DNA of 64,000 nt from Blastocatellia bacterium. GTDB lineage: Bacteria; Acidobacteriota; Blastocatellia; HR10; J050. The stretch's first letter is position 1. The number at the start of each line of letters is the position of its first letter. The position numbers were made by a program, and so were the translations under genes. Below are positions 61,548 to 64,000 of the stretch, piece after piece. The notes beneath the pieces are model-generated. The model was given only the letters and a program-made list of their open reading frames with translations, ran no database searches and had not been told where the DNA came from. The stretch covers positions 34,025-98,024 of the forward strand of contig JALSQX010000001.1 of NCBI GenBank assembly GCA_026985075.1, read 5' to 3'.

Positions 61548-62486
61548 GTGAGAATGACGTTCATGAATTGGACACACCACTCTCTCGTGCACATTCTGGC
61601 GGTCATTGGGGCACTGGCCCTGTTGACCGGGACGGTCGTCGCTCAGGCGGGACGGCGGTCGCCTTCCGAGAGTGGAGTGAAGGCACTGACCGTGCCCGTG
61701 ATCATCGAGTCAGCGCCAGGACCGCTGGATCAACTCGTGCTCACCCCCGATCAACTAGAGCTTTACGATGGAGGAGTAGCGCAACAAATTCAATATTTTC
61801 GCCCCGATTACTCCCCGGCCAAGATCGTTGTGCTCGTCGATAATTCGGAGCGCTTGCCAGCAACGATCGGGGATATGACCAGAGCAGTGAAGGCATTGGT
61901 GGCCAATCTCTATGAAGGCGATCAGATGATGATCATCGGTTACGATGAACAGCCGGAGATCATAGAGGATTTCACTGGCGACGCCAAAAAGCTGGAAGCG
62001 GCCACGGCGCTCTTCAGGAAAAAGGGAGCGCCTCGGCTATTGGATGCTATTGAAGCTACCATTCATGATGTCTTTCGCCTCCAGGTGGGCATCACCAAGC
62101 GGATCCTCGTTTTGATCTCTGATGGCTATGACTGGGAGAGTCGGACGCCGTTCAAGACGGTCATGACCCATCTCGAACAGGAGAACATCGTCACCTATGT
62201 TCTTCAGGCCCCGGATCGAACATACGGGGCATCGCGACGACGCGCATTGAAGCCGGTAGCGCTGATCGAGAAACTCACCAAAGGGACCGGTGGACGCATC
62301 TTTCCATTGAACAAGGCACAACACGCGGCGCGCGAAATCTTGCAGGAAGTGAGCGAGCGATGGTATCAACTCACATATCGACCCAAAGGCGTCGATCCAT
62401 TCACTGCCCGTCGATTACTCGTCATCGCTAACGATCCACGGATTCGCCTGCGCACCAAACAGGAGCAACCGGGAGTGCGGTTTTAG
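61548..62486 (+). CDS. VWA-domain (VWFA-related) secreted protein
   Basis: KIVVLVDNSERLPATIGDMTRAVKALV...RILVLISDGYDWES; signal peptide. Confidence 0.82.
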   Translation: MRMTFMNWTHHSLVHILAVIGALALLTGTVVAQAGRRSPSESGVKALTVPVIIESAPGPLDQLVLTPDQLELYDGGVAQQIQYFRPDYSPAKIVVLVDNSERLPATIGDMTRAVKALVANLYEGDQMMIIGYDEQPEIIEDFTGDAKKLEAATALFRKKGAPRLLDAIEATIHDVFRLQVGITKRILVLISDGYDWESRTPFKTVMTHLEQENIVTYVLQAPDRTYGASRRRALKPVALIEKLTKGTGGRIFPLNKAQHAAREILQEVSERWYQLTYRPKGVDPFTARRLLVIANDPRIRLRTKQEQPGVRF

Positions 62487-62509
62487 CGCCCCATGTCCTC
62501 TATGGCCTC

Positions 62510-63595
62510 ATGAGGATGAACCGCAGGGGATTCAATAAAACTCTGTTGAGCCTTTGCGGGGTTACATTCGCCGGGCGCGCCCTGATCGGGCGAGCTCTCG
62601 TCAGGAGCGAAACTATGGAGAGAGCGAAAGGAGCCATCACTGACGTCGCTGGAGTGAAGGTTGGACACTACACGGACCACCGTCGCCCCACCGGGTGTAC
62701 GGTCGTTCTGGTGGAGAGGGGAGCCGTCGCCGGCGTCGACGTCCGCGGCGGCGCGCCGGGCACGCGAGAGACCGATCTGCTTCGCCCCTCACATTGGGTC
62801 GATACGGTGCACGCTGTGGTTCTCTCGGGAGGGAGCGCTTTTGGCCTGGACGCGGCGAGCGGTGTGATGAAGTACCTGGAAGAGCGCGGCATTGGTTATG
62901 AGGTAGGGGCGATCAAGGTTCCCATCGTGCCCGCGGCAATCCTGTTCGATCTCAACCTCGGTGATCCTCGAATCAGGCCGACGGCTGAGTCAGGCTACAA
63001 GGCCTGCCAGGTGGCCGGCGCTGGGTCGGTGGCCGAAGGTAATGTGGGCGCTGGCGCGGGCGCCACTGTGGGGAAGTTATTGGGAATGAAATGGGCGATG
63101 AAGAGTGGTCTGGGAACGGCCAGCCTCACCTTGGCCGATGGCGTTGTCGTGGGAGCACTGGTAGCCGTCAATGCTCTGGGTGATGTTCGCGATCCTCGTA
63201 CGGGACACATCATCGCTGGCGCGCGCGCTCCTGAGGGGAAGGGATTCATCAACGTCATTGAGAGACTCAAAAAAGGGGCCAGACTCGCTGATCTTCGTGC
63301 TCATGAACACACCACCATCGGTGTCGTTGCCACCAACATCGCGTTAACCAAAGCCCAGGCGACGAAGGTGGCCGAAATGGCCCATGATGGATTAGCACGG
63401 ACCATCAATCCGGTACATACAATGTACGATGGCGATACGCTGTTTGCACTGGCGACAGGGGAGAGTCACGCGGAAGTCGATCTCAGTGTGATGGGGGCCA
63501 TGGCCGCTGAAGTTGTCGCCGAAGCGGTCATCAGAGCCGTCAGGCAGGCAGAGGGTCTCCCCGGATTGCCCAGTTCCAAGGATGTGTTACAATAA
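62510..63595 (+). CDS. P1 (S58/DmpA-like) family peptidase with Tat-like signal
   Basis: ITDVAGVKVGHYTDHRRPTGCTVVLVERGAVAGVDVRGGAPGTRETDLL; LSGGSAFGLDAASGVMKYLEERG. Confidence 0.92.
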   Translation: MRMNRRGFNKTLLSLCGVTFAGRALIGRALVRSETMERAKGAITDVAGVKVGHYTDHRRPTGCTVVLVERGAVAGVDVRGGAPGTRETDLLRPSHWVDTVHAVVLSGGSAFGLDAASGVMKYLEERGIGYEVGAIKVPIVPAAILFDLNLGDPRIRPTAESGYKACQVAGAGSVAEGNVGAGAGATVGKLLGMKWAMKSGLGTASLTLADGVVVGALVAVNALGDVRDPRTGHIIAGARAPEGKGFINVIERLKKGARLADLRAHEHTTIGVVATNIALTKAQATKVAEMAHDGLARTINPVHTMYDGDTLFALATGESHAEVDLSVMGAMAAEVVAEAVIRAVRQAEGLPGLPSSKDVLQ

Positions 63596-63612
63596 ACATC
63601 GAGGATTTGACA

Positions 63613-64000
63613 ATGCCTCAAAGACTGACGCCAGAGGAACGCGAGTTCATCCTGACTCGACTCCGTGAGGTATTTGAAGCCTCAGCCGCCGAGGTGTTGA
63701 TCGACATCTTCGATTGGTTCGAAGATCGGCGGGTAAGTTCGTATATTCAAAAGTTCGAACAAACACTCACTCGCCTCACCGAGCAGCAGGAAAGAGTGGA
63801 ACAAGCGATAGGGCGGTTGGCCGAGGCGCAGCGGCGGACCGAGGAGCGGGTGGAGGCGTTGGCCGAGGCGCAGCGGCGGACCGAGGAGCGGGTAGGGCGG
63901 TTGGAGGAGGCGATGGAGCGGTTGGCCGAGGCGCAGGCGCGGACGGAGGAGCGGGTGGAGCGATTGGAGGCGGCGGTGGAGCGGTTGGCCGAGGCGCAGC
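63613..64000 (+). CDS. coiled-coil repeat protein, truncated by window edge (absent from the supplied ORF track)
   Basis: [40 protein letters not shown]...[48 protein letters not shown]; open to base 64000. Confidence 0.8.
   Translation, partial: MPQRLTPEEREFILTRLREVFEASAAEVLIDIFDWFEDRRVSSYIQKFEQTLTRLTEQQERVEQAIGRLAEAQRRTEERVEALAEAQRRTEERVGRLEEAMERLAEAQARTEERVERLEAAVERLAEAQ
63811..64000 (+). repeat. degenerate tandem repeat, about 42-bp (14-aa) period, within the coiled-coil CDS
   Basis: cggttggccgaggcgcagcggcggaccgaggagcgggtg repeated. Confidence 0.85.

Noticed and set aside
63811-64000. Tandem repeat considered as CRISPR
   Set aside because: No unique spacers; translates as an in-frame coiled-coil repeat

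Overview
The 64 kb window is GC-rich, densely coded bacterial chromosome, probably a thermophilic Acidobacteriota-like lineage (inferred from the VWFA-related protein, FG-GAP/ASPIC protein and general gene style; not proven). I support about 50 CDSs: a 5'-truncated gamma-glutamyltransferase, a class V aminotransferase, an FG-GAP/ASPIC protein, a type II toxin-antitoxin pair next to a DsrE-like gene, metF, an exopolysaccharide/nucleotide-sugar block (BY-kinase, PHP phosphatase, UGD, UXS, WecC-like, NusG-like, epimerase, PHP) followed by cysC and sat, a 5'-nucleotidase, polA, a TonB/SpoIID/miaA block, hfq-tmk-holB, a redoxin/DsbD-N pair, a Na+/solute symporter, a PIG-L deacetylase, MFS, SixA, a GDT1-like half protein, penicillin acylase, a metalloprotease, sucA/sucB, an FmdB zinc ribbon, a VWA protein, a P1 peptidase and a truncated coiled-coil protein at the right edge. 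No rRNA, tRNA, CRISPR array or intact transposase was recognised. The most interesting signals are: (1) a TA cassette bounded by a 92-bp direct duplication of the 3' end of the neighbouring DsrE-like gene, resembling att-site regeneration without an integrase; (2) a dispersed family of about 15 imperfect-palindrome elements confined to the intergenic gaps; (3) non-coding, hairpin-rich gaps (36.8-37.8 and 41.9-44.1 kb); (4) tiny membrane ORFs translationally coupled to miaA and to the symporter; (5) an APS kinase with an RHH-like C-terminal tail.
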